Notes: generated from the letters alone by a model not told the origin. 40,434 nt of DNA from Merismopedia glauca CCAP 1448/3 (GCF_003003775.1 NZ_PVWJ01000039.1:1-40434), one strand, 5' to 3'; shown: positions 8,046-16,331, counted from the first letter of the stretch. Program-made: numbers and translations.

Positions 8046-8353
8046 GGGGTTGTAGCTCAGATGGATAGAGCGAGCGCCTCCTGAAATATCGGGCACCACG
8101 ATGGGGAAACCTCGTGAGTGAATGCGGTCAAATTCAAGGAAGCCTAAATCTACCTAGACTGCGATCGGCAGCTAGTCATAGATATGGTAATCTTGAGCCA
8201 AGCTCTACTCAAGTGCGGGTAGAGAAGGTGCAGAGACTAAACGATCGCCGCCTAAAGGCAAAATTTGCCGATGGTGAAGAGATAGTCCAGAGAGTGGGGA
8301 AACTCACACAAATCTGAAGCGCTAGGTCGCCGGTTCGAGTCCGGCCAGTCCCG
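8046..8353 (+). tRNA. tRNA-Arg(CCU), interrupted by a group I intron
   Basis: The exons 8046-8082 and 8317-8353 fold as a complete cloverleaf. Acceptor GGGGTTG pairs with CAGTCCC (8346-8352) with two G-U pairs; the discriminator is G8353; CCA is not encoded. D stem GCTC/GAGC; anticodon stem AGCGC (8073-8077) with GCGCT (8319-8323); T stem GCCGG/CCGGC with loop TTCGAGT. The spliced anticodon loop is CTCCTAA with anticodon CCT at 8080-8082, reading AGG codons. A37 after U36 is expected for t6A. The gene ends 15 bp before the YdcF-like start codon. Confidence 0.95.
8083..8316 (+). ncRNA. Group I intron (IC3-type) in the tRNA-Arg(CCU) anticodon loop
   Basis: A 234-nt intron placed directly after the anticodon. 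P1 is clear: exon CCT plus intron GA (8080-8084) pair with TCGGG (8089-8093), giving the conserved U-G wobble at the 5' splice site (T8082 with G8091). P2 follows (CACGA/TCGTG). Core elements are visible: P near 8131-8149 (AATTCAAGGAAGCCTAA), Q near 8189-8203 (AATCTTGAGCCAAGC), R near 8229-8243 (TGCAGAGACTAAACG) and S near 8277-8290 (AAGAGATAGTCCAG). The last intron base is G8316, as required. It encodes no homing endonuclease; the short frame at 8114-8317 lies over the catalytic core. Expected to self-splice. Confidence 0.93.
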
Positions 8354-8368
8354 TATGATTCTGGTTTC

Positions 8369-8965
8369 ATGGTCGTCAAGCAACATTATCGCCCTCAAAA
8401 AAAGCGTGTTAGAAAGCGTTCTGGTTGGCGAACCTTCTGGTTTGGGCTGTGGTTTTTGATTTGCGTAGTTTTTGGTTGGTTGGCTTCTAGACAAATCGCC
8501 AACTATTTTGTCACCCCAGATGCGATTTTTGTGTTGGGGGGAGAACCAGAAAGGGAAAAGTTTGCGGCTCGTTTTGCCAGTCAGTACCCTAATATAGAAG
8601 TTTGGGTATCTGGGGGCAGTCCTCAAGGATATGCTCAAAGGATATTTGCTAAAGAGGGGATTTCTGCGGATCGCTTGCATTTAGACTACCGTGCCGAAGA
8701 TACGGTTACCAATTTCACCACTTTAGTCTCAGAATTCCAAAATCGGGGGATTCGCAGCATTTATTTAATTACCTCAGAAGATCATATGCTGCGGGCGAGA
8801 ACTATTGGAGAAATAGTTTTGGGGACTAAGGGAATTTTAATCGAACCTGTGACCATACCAACAGAGCGATCGCCTGAACCCGTCAACAAAACCTTCCGCG
8901 ATGCTGCTAGGGCTTTTCTCTGGATAACTCTGGGTTATTCTCCTTCTAAATTACCTCCGAAGTAG
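8369..8965 (+). CDS. YdcF/SanA-family protein (DUF218), membrane-anchored
   Basis: A 198-aa DUF218 protein. An arginine/lysine-rich N-terminus (residues 1-22) precedes one membrane segment (FWFGLWFLICVVFGWLA, about 24-42), so the domain probably faces the periplasm. Domain motifs: PDAIFVLGG, VWVSGGSP, the EDTVTNF segment with an acidic residue typical of the family, and the LITSEDHMLRA motif. The biochemical role of DUF218 proteins is poorly known; E. coli relatives SanA and ElyC affect envelope barrier and lipid carrier metabolism. ATG start 15 bp after the tRNA. Its 3' end overlaps the convergent transporter gene by 20 bp. Confidence 0.9.
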   Translation: MVVKQHYRPQKKRVRKRSGWRTFWFGLWFLICVVFGWLASRQIANYFVTPDAIFVLGGEPEREKFAARFASQYPNIEVWVSGGSPQGYAQRIFAKEGISADRLHLDYRAEDTVTNFTTLVSEFQNRGIRSIYLITSEDHMLRARTIGEIVLGTKGILIEPVTIPTERSPEPVNKTFRDAARAFLWITLGYSPSKLPPK

Positions 8966-10049
8966 GTTCTGGATCTGTAGGAGTAGCTTCCGGTAAACCA
9001 GCCGTCATTTCTTCAATTTCAAACCAACTGACGATTAAACCAGCTAAAGGAATTGACATAAATACTCCCAATAATCCAGCCACTCTCGCCCCAATTAGTA
9101 ACGCAAAAAACACGACTACAGGATTAATATTGAGAGAACCGCGCATAATTCTAGGAGCAATTAAATTATCTTGAATTTGCTGCAAAATAATGCAAGCTAC
9201 GACAACTTGCACGGCTAAACCAACATTTTGAGTTAACACAATGAAAAATGTGGTAGCTACCCCTAAAGTTGCGCCTATCCCTGGAATTAAGTCCAAGAAA
9301 CCCGCGATTAGTGCTAGTAGAAGCGCGAAGGGAACTTTCAAAATTAGAAAGACAATAAAGTAAGCAGTAGTTAAAAATAAACAAAGAATTATTTGGCTTC
9401 TAAAGAATCCTAAAAAGTTGCGTTTAACTAAATAATCGAATCTATCTTGAAATTCAGTCGGCAACATTTTTAAAATAAAACCCCATAATCTTTCTCCTTC
9501 TAACAACATGAAAAATGAAACTACAGCGATGAAAATAAAATTCAGAAAATTACTCAAAAATATAGTTACAGAACCCAAACTATAATCAATTCCTTGCCCA
9601 ATTCTTGAGAGAACTTCATTATTAGCTTTTTGCCTGATTAGATCTAAGTCGATGTTAATATTTTTTTGGGCTAAGAACTTTTCAATATCATCTATAACTG
9701 GAGATACAGAATTAACTGCATTAGTCAAGCTATTTAAAGCTTGTTGTCCTTGAGAAGTAAGCGTGACTAAAATCGTGATTGTCAAGGCAACTAAAATGGC
9801 AATTCCAATCACAAATACAAAGACAACTGAGATATTTCGAGGTAAAAACTTTTGTAACCAAGTAACTGGATAGTTGAGAAGAAACGCAATAGTAGCTGCA
9901 AACGTAAAAATGAAAATGACGTTTTGAAAATATTCTAGAACTAGAATAAAAGCCCAAGCTGAAAAAAAGATCAGCAAGAATCTGATCAAGACTGAATTAG
10001 TCAATTGATTCCAGATTCTTTTATTAGATGATTTAGGCGATCGCTCCAT
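8946..10049 (-). CDS. AI-2E family transporter (PerM/UPF0118)
   Basis: A 367-aa polytopic membrane protein. Hydrophobic segments follow the family layout: two or three near the N-terminus (FLLIFFSAWAFILVLEYF, FIFTFAATIAFLLNYPV, VFVFVIGIAILVALTITIL), a long soluble loop around residues 105-150, then further segments including the diagnostic FLDLIPGIGATLGV stretch and QDNLIAPRIMRGSLN. Members export small molecules or act in ion exchange; substrates are mostly unknown and the AI-2 link holds for only a few. The C-terminus is a short acidic tail. ATG at 10047-10049 is preceded by a HIP1 site inside the coding end of the N-terminus. Convergent with the YdcF-like gene. Confidence 0.93.
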   Translation of the reverse strand: MERSPKSSNKRIWNQLTNSVLIRFLLIFFSAWAFILVLEYFQNVIFIFTFAATIAFLLNYPVTWLQKFLPRNISVVFVFVIGIAILVALTITILVTLTSQGQQALNSLTNAVNSVSPVIDDIEKFLAQKNINIDLDLIRQKANNEVLSRIGQGIDYSLGSVTIFLSNFLNFIFIAVVSFFMLLEGERLWGFILKMLPTEFQDRFDYLVKRNFLGFFRSQIILCLFLTTAYFIVFLILKVPFALLLALIAGFLDLIPGIGATLGVATTFFIVLTQNVGLAVQVVVACIILQQIQDNLIAPRIMRGSLNINPVVVFFALLIGARVAGLLGVFMSIPLAGLIVSWFEIEEMTAGLPEATPTDPEPTSEVI

Positions 10050-10061
10050 AATAACTTTCTT

Positions 10062-10132
10062 TAGTTCTGACTCCTGACTTCTGTACAGACCTAGCAGTGC
10101 TACGTCTCTACTTCTGACTTCTGACTTCTATA
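10062..10132. repeat. Heptamer tandem repeats (TTCTGAC family) between two minus-strand genes
   Basis: Two short runs: TTCTGACTCCTGACTTCTG near 10062-10082 and ACTTCTGACTTCTGACTTCT near 10110-10130, separated by CTAGCAGTGCTACGT. They fill nearly the whole gap between the transporter gene and plsC. Confidence 0.85.
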
Positions 10133-10135
10133 ATA

Positions 10136-10774
10136 TTATCTTCCCAGATCGTGAAGGCTATGAATAGCTGCAACACATTCTTGAGTCACCCCTTCTAAAT
10201 CTTCTCTTTTACTAGAAATAGGGGGAGCGATCGCATTACCAATCCTGACTGTAATAGGTACTGCTTTAGGAAATATACTACCTTTAGATATAATCTTTTC
10301 CGTGCCCCATAAACTAACAGGTAACAAAGGTACTTGGGCTTTACTAGCAATCATTGCTGCACCTAATTTAGGCTCATGAATGCGACCATCAGGGGTTCTA
10401 GTCCCTCCCAGAAACAAACCCACAGCCCAACCTAATTCTAAGCTTTTGAGGGCTTCTCGAATCGCACTGCGGTCTGCTGCACCCCGTTTGACTGGATACG
10501 CCCCATATAACTCAATTGCTTGCTTCAAAACAGGGACTTGAAACAGTTCCTCCTTTGCCATAAAAGCCACAGGACGGCGCATACAACTAGATAGAATGGG
10601 GGGGTCAAAGTCGCTAGCATGGTTAGATACAACTAATAATGGGCCTAGCTGAGGCACATTTTCCGCCCCATAGATCCTGGCGCGGAAATAAACGTGTAAC
10701 ATGGGGCTAACCACCGACCATTTTAAAGCATGGTAGAGAAAAAAAGAGGCAACTGGTTCTCGGTCTTGAGTCAT
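10136..10774 (-). CDS. plsC: 1-acyl-sn-glycerol-3-phosphate acyltransferase (PlsC-like)
   Basis: Transfers an acyl group to lysophosphatidic acid to make phosphatidic acid at the membrane. 212 aa. Motif I is intact (VVSNHASDFDPP, HxxxxD catalytic pair). Motif II-like GAYPVKRG is present. Motif III, usually FPEGTR, reads FLGGTRTPDG: a glycine stands where most homologues have Glu (GGA codon, read directly). PLLPVSLWG is the fourth motif. Upstream fabD is on the same strand, in line with fabD-plsC linkage in cyanobacteria, but a DUF29 gene on the other strand separates them. It starts 43 bp from that divergent gene. Function is likely unless the Gly change impairs substrate binding. Confidence 0.9.
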   Translation of the reverse strand: MTQDREPVASFFLYHALKWSVVSPMLHVYFRARIYGAENVPQLGPLLVVSNHASDFDPPILSSCMRRPVAFMAKEELFQVPVLKQAIELYGAYPVKRGAADRSAIREALKSLELGWAVGLFLGGTRTPDGRIHEPKLGAAMIASKAQVPLLPVSLWGTEKIISKGSIFPKAVPITVRIGNAIAPPISSKREDLEGVTQECVAAIHSLHDLGR

Positions 10775-10817
10775 TATTTATACAATAAAGCGAAGCTTAA
10801 AATGCAGGAGACAAATT

Positions 10818-11273
10818 ATGTTAACTGAACTGCAAGCCAACCAAAAGAGTCTTTATGAAACCGACTTTGTGCGTTGGATTGAGACTACATTGGAACAATT
10901 ACGTACTCAAAATTACACTTGTGTAGATTGGACAAACTTGATCGAAGAAATTGCAGATATGTCAAGACGGGAGCGGAAAAGCCTGAAAAGCAACCTGGTA
11001 GTAATTCTGCTTCATCTTCTTAAATGGCAATATCAACCAGAATGCCGTGGTGGTAGTTGGCGAGGTAGTATTAGAGAACATCGTAGGCGTATCAATGATG
11101 ACTTGAAAGATTCACCCAGCTTAGTACCCTATCTTCAAGAGGTGTTTGCTGAATGCTATGTCAATGCTTGTTCGCAAGCAGCAGATGAAACAGGTTTAGC
11201 GTTAGAAACTTTTCCTTTAAATTGCCCTTACACCCCCGAACAATCGTTAAATTCTGAATATTTACCAGATTGA
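10818..11273 (+). CDS. DUF29 domain-containing protein
   Basis: A 151-aa DUF29 protein, a family expanded in cyanobacteria and of unknown function. Typical wording: LYETDFVRWIE at the N-terminus, DWTNLIEEIADM, the SLKSNLVVILLHLLKWQYQPE helix and SWRGSIREHRRRI. The start ATG at 10818 has a good Shine-Dalgarno sequence (GCAGGAG, 8 bp upstream). It lies alone on the plus strand between fabD and plsC. DUF29 genes often occur as stand-alone copies scattered through genomes, so an insertion into a lipid operon is a reasonable reading. Confidence 0.92.
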   Translation: MLTELQANQKSLYETDFVRWIETTLEQLRTQNYTCVDWTNLIEEIADMSRRERKSLKSNLVVILLHLLKWQYQPECRGGSWRGSIREHRRRINDDLKDSPSLVPYLQEVFAECYVNACSQAADETGLALETFPLNCPYTPEQSLNSEYLPD

Positions 11274-11346
11274 AATATGGTTCCCAGAAGTTGGATACAA
11301 CAACATCGCGATCGCCAAAAACTCCTGCTGGTCATATCATTGAATT

Positions 11347-12231
11347 TTATGTCGCTAGATCGGCTACGCTGCTAATATTAACTAGCTCTAAGCCTTCACA
11401 GGTGCGTTTAATTAAACCAGTCAAAACTTGACCTGGCCCTACTTCTACTACCCTATTAATGCCTTGATTGGGCAGTTCTAAGCTGATTTCTAGCCACCGG
11501 ACGGAACCTGTCATTTGTTTTTGCAGGCGCTCTTTGAGAACTGTACTATCTGTAGTTGGTATTGGTTCTACATTAGATAAAACTGGAACCTTAGCCTCAT
11601 GAAACTCTATTTCTTCTAAAATTTGACTAAATTCGGCGGCGGCTGGAGCCATAAGATGGGAGTGAAACGCCCCAGAAACCTTGAGTTTGACGCTGCGCTT
11701 GGTTTTCACAGCCGAAAGCACTTCGTCTACAGCTTCAGGAGTTCCAGAAATTACAACTTGAGCCGCACTATTATCATTAGCTAAGACAACATCTGGGGTT
11801 TCGGCGATTTTAGCGAGTAAATCTTCCCGTTTGAAACCCATTAAAGCCGCCATAGTACCGCCAGCAGCTTGATTCATCAGTTCAGCGCGCCGCTTGACTA
11901 ACTTTAATCCGGTGGTAAAGTCAAGGACTCCGGCGGCGTAGAGGGCGACATATTCTCCCAAACTGTGTCCAGCAACTAAATCTGGAGATTGGGAGCCATG
12001 CCGCAGCAAATCGACTAAGATGCTCTCAATCACATACAAACTAGGTTGGGTATATAAAGTCTGGGATAGCTTCTCTTCATCACCTTGGCAAGTCTCAGGA
12101 ACAGACCAACCCAAAATTTCGGCAGCTTGGGCAAATTTAGCTTGTCCCACCTCAGTCTCTAATAAATCAGCCCCCATACCTAGCTTTTGAGAGCCTTGTC
12201 CTGGAAATACCCACGCAGTTTTCACGGTCAT
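11347..12231 (-). CDS. fabD: Malonyl-CoA:ACP transacylase
   Basis: Loads malonyl groups from CoA onto acyl carrier protein for type II fatty acid synthesis in the cytosol. 294 aa, near the usual length of about 300. Motifs: FPGQGSQKLGM at the N-terminus, the catalytic nucleophile loop VAGHSLGEY (Ser near residue 90), the arginine loop (KRRAELMNQA) and the second catalytic site GAFHSHLM. VVEVGPGQVLTGLIKR near the C-terminus is typical. It lies 44 bp downstream of the kinase gene on the same strand, so the two may share a transcript. plsC follows on the same strand beyond an opposite-strand DUF29 gene. Confidence 0.97.
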   Translation of the reverse strand: MTVKTAWVFPGQGSQKLGMGADLLETEVGQAKFAQAAEILGWSVPETCQGDEEKLSQTLYTQPSLYVIESILVDLLRHGSQSPDLVAGHSLGEYVALYAAGVLDFTTGLKLVKRRAELMNQAAGGTMAALMGFKREDLLAKIAETPDVVLANDNSAAQVVISGTPEAVDEVLSAVKTKRSVKLKVSGAFHSHLMAPAAAEFSQILEEIEFHEAKVPVLSNVEPIPTTDSTVLKERLQKQMTGSVRWLEISLELPNQGINRVVEVGPGQVLTGLIKRTCEGLELVNISSVADLAT

Positions 12232-12275
12232 AATTGATTAGTCGCGCACAAAATCTTCTCTAATCCAATTTACAG

Positions 12276-13493
12276 CTAAGGGTGTACCCTACCATCAGGC
12301 ATAATTGCCCCTTGTAGATCGGTATGATGGAGATCGGCTCTGTGTAAGTTAGCACCAGTTAAGTTAGCGTTGCGTAAATACGCCCCTCGCAGGTCTGCAC
12401 CCTCTAAATCAGCTTCAGTTAGATCTGCACCTTCTAGATCGACCCCTCTGAGGTCAGTTCCTTGCAAATCTGCCCATTTTAAGTTGCATCCAGGACAACG
12501 GCGGGTAGCTGATAACTGCTCAAGTGAAAGATCGATCCCAAATGAAGCACGATAGGAGTATGGTTTTTGGGAAATTGAGTGCAGAGTAATTCCGCCGATT
12601 AGACCGAAAAAGATCAGGAATCGAGAAGCGATCGCCAACTTTACATCGTGGTTTCTTGTGTTTTGACTTAAATCTACTTTCTCTAAGGCTGCTAGGGCTT
12701 CAGATGCGTTTTGGTAGCGTTTTTGGACGCTGGGTGCAACCATCTTTTCTAACCAGTTGACTAACCCAGGATGCAATTGAGGTAATTTGGGTTTGAAGTT
12801 GAGACGGTAGTCATCATCAATTAGTTGAGCGATCGCTGTTGAGGGAGTTTGAGTCAGCAAGCAAACTAAAGTTACACCTAAACTGTAAATATCGGAAGCA
12901 GTAGTTAAATTACGATTAAATAGCTGCTCTGGAGGCATAAATCCCAGAGTGCCCTTCACCGTGCTACTCGCTGCTAAGTCTTCGCCACCAAGTTTAGCCA
13001 AGCCAAAATCTACTAAATAAACCCTTAATTTGTCATCAACGAGAATATTTTCGGGTTTTAAATCTCGATGAATGATAGGAGGGATTTGGGATTGTAAATA
13101 GACTAAAACTTCTAAAACAGCCTTAGCAATCTGAATAACTTCCTCAACTTTCCAGATTCTCTGTGTCGCCAAAGAAGGAGCATTTTTATACTCCTGAACT
13201 AGACAAAACCCATTACTAGTTTCTAAAGCTTCTAAGTAGCTAGGGATGTTGGGGTGATGCAGTTGCTCTAATAACTCAACTTCCCGCTCGTAAGCGTTAT
13301 AATCTGACCAACTTGCACCAGTTTGAGCAAATTGAAACTGTTTTACGACAACTGGCTGTTGATTTTCCAGACAGGTAGCTAGATAGGTCACTCGACCCCC
13401 ACCTTTGTTATATCCCAATGGGCGATCGACCCGATAACCGTAATTAGAGAAATCGGGTAATTCTGGACTAGCAGTTGGTCTAATATTGCTCAT
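12276..13493 (-). CDS. Serine/threonine kinase with C-terminal pentapeptide repeats
   Basis: 405 aa. The kinase domain covers about residues 20-270: lysine VVVKQF, catalytic HRDLKPEN, DFGLAKLG, a GTLGFMPPEQ activation-segment end and DIYSLGVTL. A single hydrophobic segment (FLIFFGLIGGITL, about 290-305) anchors it in the membrane. The extracytoplasmic tail has RRCPGCNL and then about ten pentapeptide repeats of the A(D/N)L type (DLQGTDLRGVDLEG). This kinase-TM-pentapeptide layout is common in cyanobacteria and resembles Synechocystis SpkB, but I do not assign the symbol. The repeats form a beta helix that may sense a ligand outside the membrane. It probably phosphorylates cytosolic targets. 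Start ATG at 13491-13493. Confidence 0.93.
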   Translation of the reverse strand: MSNIRPTASPELPDFSNYGYRVDRPLGYNKGGGRVTYLATCLENQQPVVVKQFQFAQTGASWSDYNAYEREVELLEQLHHPNIPSYLEALETSNGFCLVQEYKNAPSLATQRIWKVEEVIQIAKAVLEVLVYLQSQIPPIIHRDLKPENILVDDKLRVYLVDFGLAKLGGEDLAASSTVKGTLGFMPPEQLFNRNLTTASDIYSLGVTLVCLLTQTPSTAIAQLIDDDYRLNFKPKLPQLHPGLVNWLEKMVAPSVQKRYQNASEALAALEKVDLSQNTRNHDVKLAIASRFLIFFGLIGGITLHSISQKPYSYRASFGIDLSLEQLSATRRCPGCNLKWADLQGTDLRGVDLEGADLTEADLEGADLRGAYLRNANLTGANLHRADLHHTDLQGAIMPDGRVHP

Positions 13494-14142
13494 TTCCCCA
13501 ACCTATAGCAGTTCTCAATTGAGTGAGGTACAGATTACTTTTTTGAAACTCTTGTTTGCTGTGCATCTTGCCCGCCCATGAGTAGTGCATCACAACCAGA
13601 ACCGCTATATAGGGACTGTTGACACACTGAGCCTTTCGACAGGCTCAAGGTAAGACTTGTCAAAGTGTGGCTTCCTCTTTGTACTACGATAATCGACTGC
13701 CACTAAAGTGAGTTACAGAAAATGCAACAACATTAAATCTCTTCCATAAATCCCACAATTGTATGATTTGAGTATTATTTTTAGCTAAAAATTAGCATCA
13801 AGAGCTTTAATTATCGATAAATAGCCTTTTAAATATCTAAATATCTGTATTTCGATCTTTACTCTTTACTCAAGCCTGATTGACTTGAGTTTTGCAAGAG
13901 GTCTATTTGAATTCTCTGTAGGGGTACAGGAACAGCCCAGAGGGCTATCCCACAAGTGTATCAAACAGCTAAAGCACATCTAATCTACACATTGTAATTT
14001 AATACAATTCTTGTGGGGCTTGCCGAACGGTGGGTATCCTGGCTGCCCGAATTGTGCAATTTAAATATGGAACAGCTTATTGCATTTGATTCCTTCTTTA
14101 ATTCCCCATTTCAACAATCCCACTTCTGACTTCTGACTTCGT
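13494..14142. other. 649-bp repeat-rich gap, no gene
   Basis: No convincing coding frame. Seen here: a hairpin GAGCCT/AGGCTC around 13630-13650, a palindrome TTTTTAGCTAAAAA near 13780, ACTCAAG/CTTGAGT near 13870-13892, the AGA-loop hairpin at 13934-13946, a GGTGGGTATCCTGGCTGCCC repeat near 14030 and the heptamer array at 14124-14139 next to the subtilase stop. Confidence 0.7.
13934..13946. repeat. Dispersed hairpin repeat with AGA loop, copy 2
   Basis: AGCCC-AGA-GGGCT followed by ATCCCACAA. The stem differs from copy 1 (AGCCG/CGGCT) at a base pair, not at a single base. Confidence 0.7.
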
Positions 14143-15984
14143 TTAATTACCTTGCCGCCATGACCATCCGAGCCAGTTTGGAGTCAGATCGCAACGGTGT
14201 TTCTGAACCCGTAACTTATATGTTCCACTGGTTGAGGGGGTGAAGTCAACAATCTCATAGTTGTTATCCCAACTAGCCGAGGAAGAGACTACAGTTCCCA
14301 CAGAGTTAACTATTTGCAGGTCAAGGTCGGCGCTGGGTTGGTTAGCATAGTTAACATAGCTGGGGTTATTGTCCCAAGCGATAGTGGCGCGAGTGCGTAC
14401 CCCACTGGTGAGGGAGAATGTTGCGACATCGATATTGGTAGCACTACTACAGCTATAAGACTGTCCACCCCACTTACCACCAATATTACGAGCCAAATTG
14501 ACAGCGCGATCGCTTGCTGTACCACCAGCACCATCTAGTTCGCTCAATCTGGTGCTACCTTCAATGTTATGTACCGCAGTAGTCATGAGAATTGCCTTGA
14601 CTGCTTCGGGCCAAGATGTTAAAGAACTGTTAGCTTGCATCATTTGGGCGACGACACCAGTTACCATCGGCGCAGCATAACTAGTACCACTTCCAGTCGA
14701 ACCAACCCAAGGAGAAACACGGGTTGTACTCTTGATATTTGAGCCTGGAGCCGAGATTTCTGGTTTTTCGCGATCGCCATTGGTGGAAATTGGGTCAACG
14801 CCGCTAGAAAAGGAGCTAATTATGTCATCAAGCCAACTATTCGTGTTGCGATCGTCAAAGCTCCCGACAGCAATCACGTTATAAGCCACGGCTGGACTTC
14901 CTACATTGCCACTATTTCCGCTATTACCAGCCGCAATAACCACACTCCGAGATCGATTCATCACCAGATCGTCATAAAACCTAGCAAAACTATCAACGGT
15001 TCTGCCAGAATCCCCTCCCAAGCTAAGGTTGAATACCTGCGCTCCCCAGTTTGCCGCAGCATTGGTGCGATCTTGCAATTCGCTACTCCAGCCGCCACAA
15101 GAACCACCTACCCACAAAGAAGCAGCAGGAGCAATCCCTCGAATTGTGGGATGGGTACTGCGAATCATCCCTGCTACAGCATCAGCATGAGCATTATTGC
15201 AGGAAAAAGTCAAATCTTGGACGGTTCCAGCTAGGTAAGGGTTAGCCGTATTAATCCGTCCGCCGACTTCAATTTCTCCAACTTTGATTCCTGAACCAGT
15301 AAAACCTTGACTTTGAGGAATATGGGCAAATATGGTAGCACGTGCGACATCTAAGGTCGGTTGCATCTGTTTATCTTCATAAACTTGGTCAACTTCACCC
15401 AATTTGGCTGCTTGCCGAATCTGGCTGGGAGTCAGGCTACTATAAATTACGGGAGCATTTTTGTCAGCTTTGACTTGAAAACCTAGATTTTTCAACTTAT
15501 TACTAGCTGAGTTAACCACGGGCTTGATGGCAGCAGCCCGATCTTCATCTGCTTGCTTCAATGAAACCAGAGAAGGACTATTACCATTAGCTGCTGGACG
15601 CGGTTGAGGAGTAGAAGAAGGCTCCTTGAGCCAGATTGCAACTCTAATTTGCTGTTGGGAAGATGTATTAGTTAACTTCTTAGTTAATCCTGGAGCTAAT
15701 TTTCCATTTTGAGCTACTTGAATGGATCTTTCGTTATTTTGTAGCTTGGTTGAGTTCAGTTCTTTTCCTCGATCATCTAAGGAAATACCGTAGATCTTGC
15801 CTGACTGATGATCTAAGATTTTAAATTGAGTTGTCGTCTTGCCTTGAAGTGGGTAATGAAATTGAGCCGAGTTAACGATTTTTAAACGTGTAATAGGTAC
15901 GCCAGTACTTTTCGCAATTTGTTCGAGTGCGGCGTTGTTGAGATCTTGGGCTACATCAGCTTTGCCGCAGGCAATACTCCGAAC
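14143..15984 (-). pseudogene. Subtilase (peptidase S8), 5' end missing
   Basis: The open frame runs from the stop at 14143 back to an in-frame TGA at 15985-15987. Its first 141 codons hold no ATG, GTG or TTG; the first possible start is a TTG at 15559-15561, which lies inside the propeptide. The upstream codons clearly belong to the protein (KIVNSAQFHYPLQGKTT, GKIYGISLDDRGKE, IRVAIWLKEP), so the signal peptide and start have been lost. Counted from the TTG, the protease domain shows His125 (NNAHADAVAGM), Asn213 (AAGNSG) and Ser294 (GSGTSYAAPM). The position of the catalytic Asp reads VGEIEVGG, with Glu98. A C-terminal P-domain-like beta region follows (TIAWDNNPSY, YKLRVQK). The intact ancestor was probably secreted. 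Confidence 0.75.
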
Positions 15985-15994
15985 TCAGATTGCA

Positions 15995-16060
15995 TACTTT
16001 TTCTGACTTTTTCTAACTGACATCATCAGCAACTTTGATTACAGTAAATACATGATGAAA
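15995..16060 (+). promoter_or_regulatory. Leader module, copy A
   Basis: TACTTTTTC...CTTTTT, then CTGACA, then AATACATGATGAAA at 16047-16060. The distance from TACTTTTT to AATACATG is 52 bp, exactly as in copy C (21760-21825). It starts right at the broken end of the subtilase and precedes the 50-aa gene. Probably a promoter and start of the 5' leader; the exact sigma-factor boxes are not clear. Confidence 0.6.
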
Positions 16061-16102
16061 ATCATACAAATCGAGAGAACCGACTTTTGCTTTTGAGGCT
16101 AA

Positions 16103-16138
16103 GAGGGTAGAGACTAAAGACTTCCTAGACCTACCCTC
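16103..16138 (+). promoter_or_regulatory. 5'-UTR stem-loop before the 50-aa gene
   Basis: GAGGGTAG (16103-16110) pairs with CTACCCTC (16131-16138) around a 20-nt loop. It ends 40 bp upstream of the start codon and 26 bp before the Shine-Dalgarno sequence. Confidence 0.45.
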
Positions 16139-16178
16139 ATTTCTACCTTCTCAAAAGATTATCAAAGGAGAAGCAGCA

Positions 16179-16331
16179 ATGAAAACCACTTGGCAACAGT
16201 TAACAATCAAAATACTTTTCTGGCTAATAGTAGAGGTTGCACTCAATATTTTAGGCATAGATCAATTAGCCGACTATGGGGAGTTTATAGCTAGTAAGAA
16301 GATCTCAGCTATTGTGGTTTTATTTGATTAA
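16179..16331 (+). CDS. Small protein, 50 aa, paralogue of the one at 27845
   Basis: MKTTWQQLTIKILFWL begins it. A strong Shine-Dalgarno AAAGGAG lies 8 bp before the ATG. The protein has a hydrophobic helix (about residues 8-27, ILFWLIVEVALNILGI) and a conserved acidic motif DQLADYGEF. It aligns without gaps to the 57-aa product at 27845-28018: 17 identities over residues 5-36, including W5, W15, VEV18-20, G26, D28, LADY30-33 and EF35-36. Beyond residue 38 the two differ. A hairpin terminator follows at 16439. No named family is recognised; the membrane helix or amphipathic nature suggests association with a membrane or a larger complex. Confidence 0.7.
   Translation: MKTTWQQLTIKILFWLIVEVALNILGIDQLADYGEFIASKKISAIVVLFD

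Noticed and set aside
8114-8317. 67-codon frame within the tRNA intron, possible homing endonuclease
   Set aside because: It overlaps the catalytic core (P, Q, R, S) and shows no LAGLIDADG, GIY-YIG or HNH motif.
8252-8680. 142-codon minus-strand frame across the tRNA 3' exon and the YdcF-like gene
   Set aside because: It is antisense to a tRNA and a well-supported gene, with no recognisable domain.
14314-14538. Open frames on the opposite strand of the subtilase
   Set aside because: They follow the codon pattern of the sense gene and have no ribosome-binding site or domain.
15985-16020. Frameshift that could restore a start for the subtilase
   Set aside because: The only nearby ATG (minus strand, about 15993) leads to a stop after about a dozen codons, and the third frame also stops, so a single frameshift does not rescue the gene.
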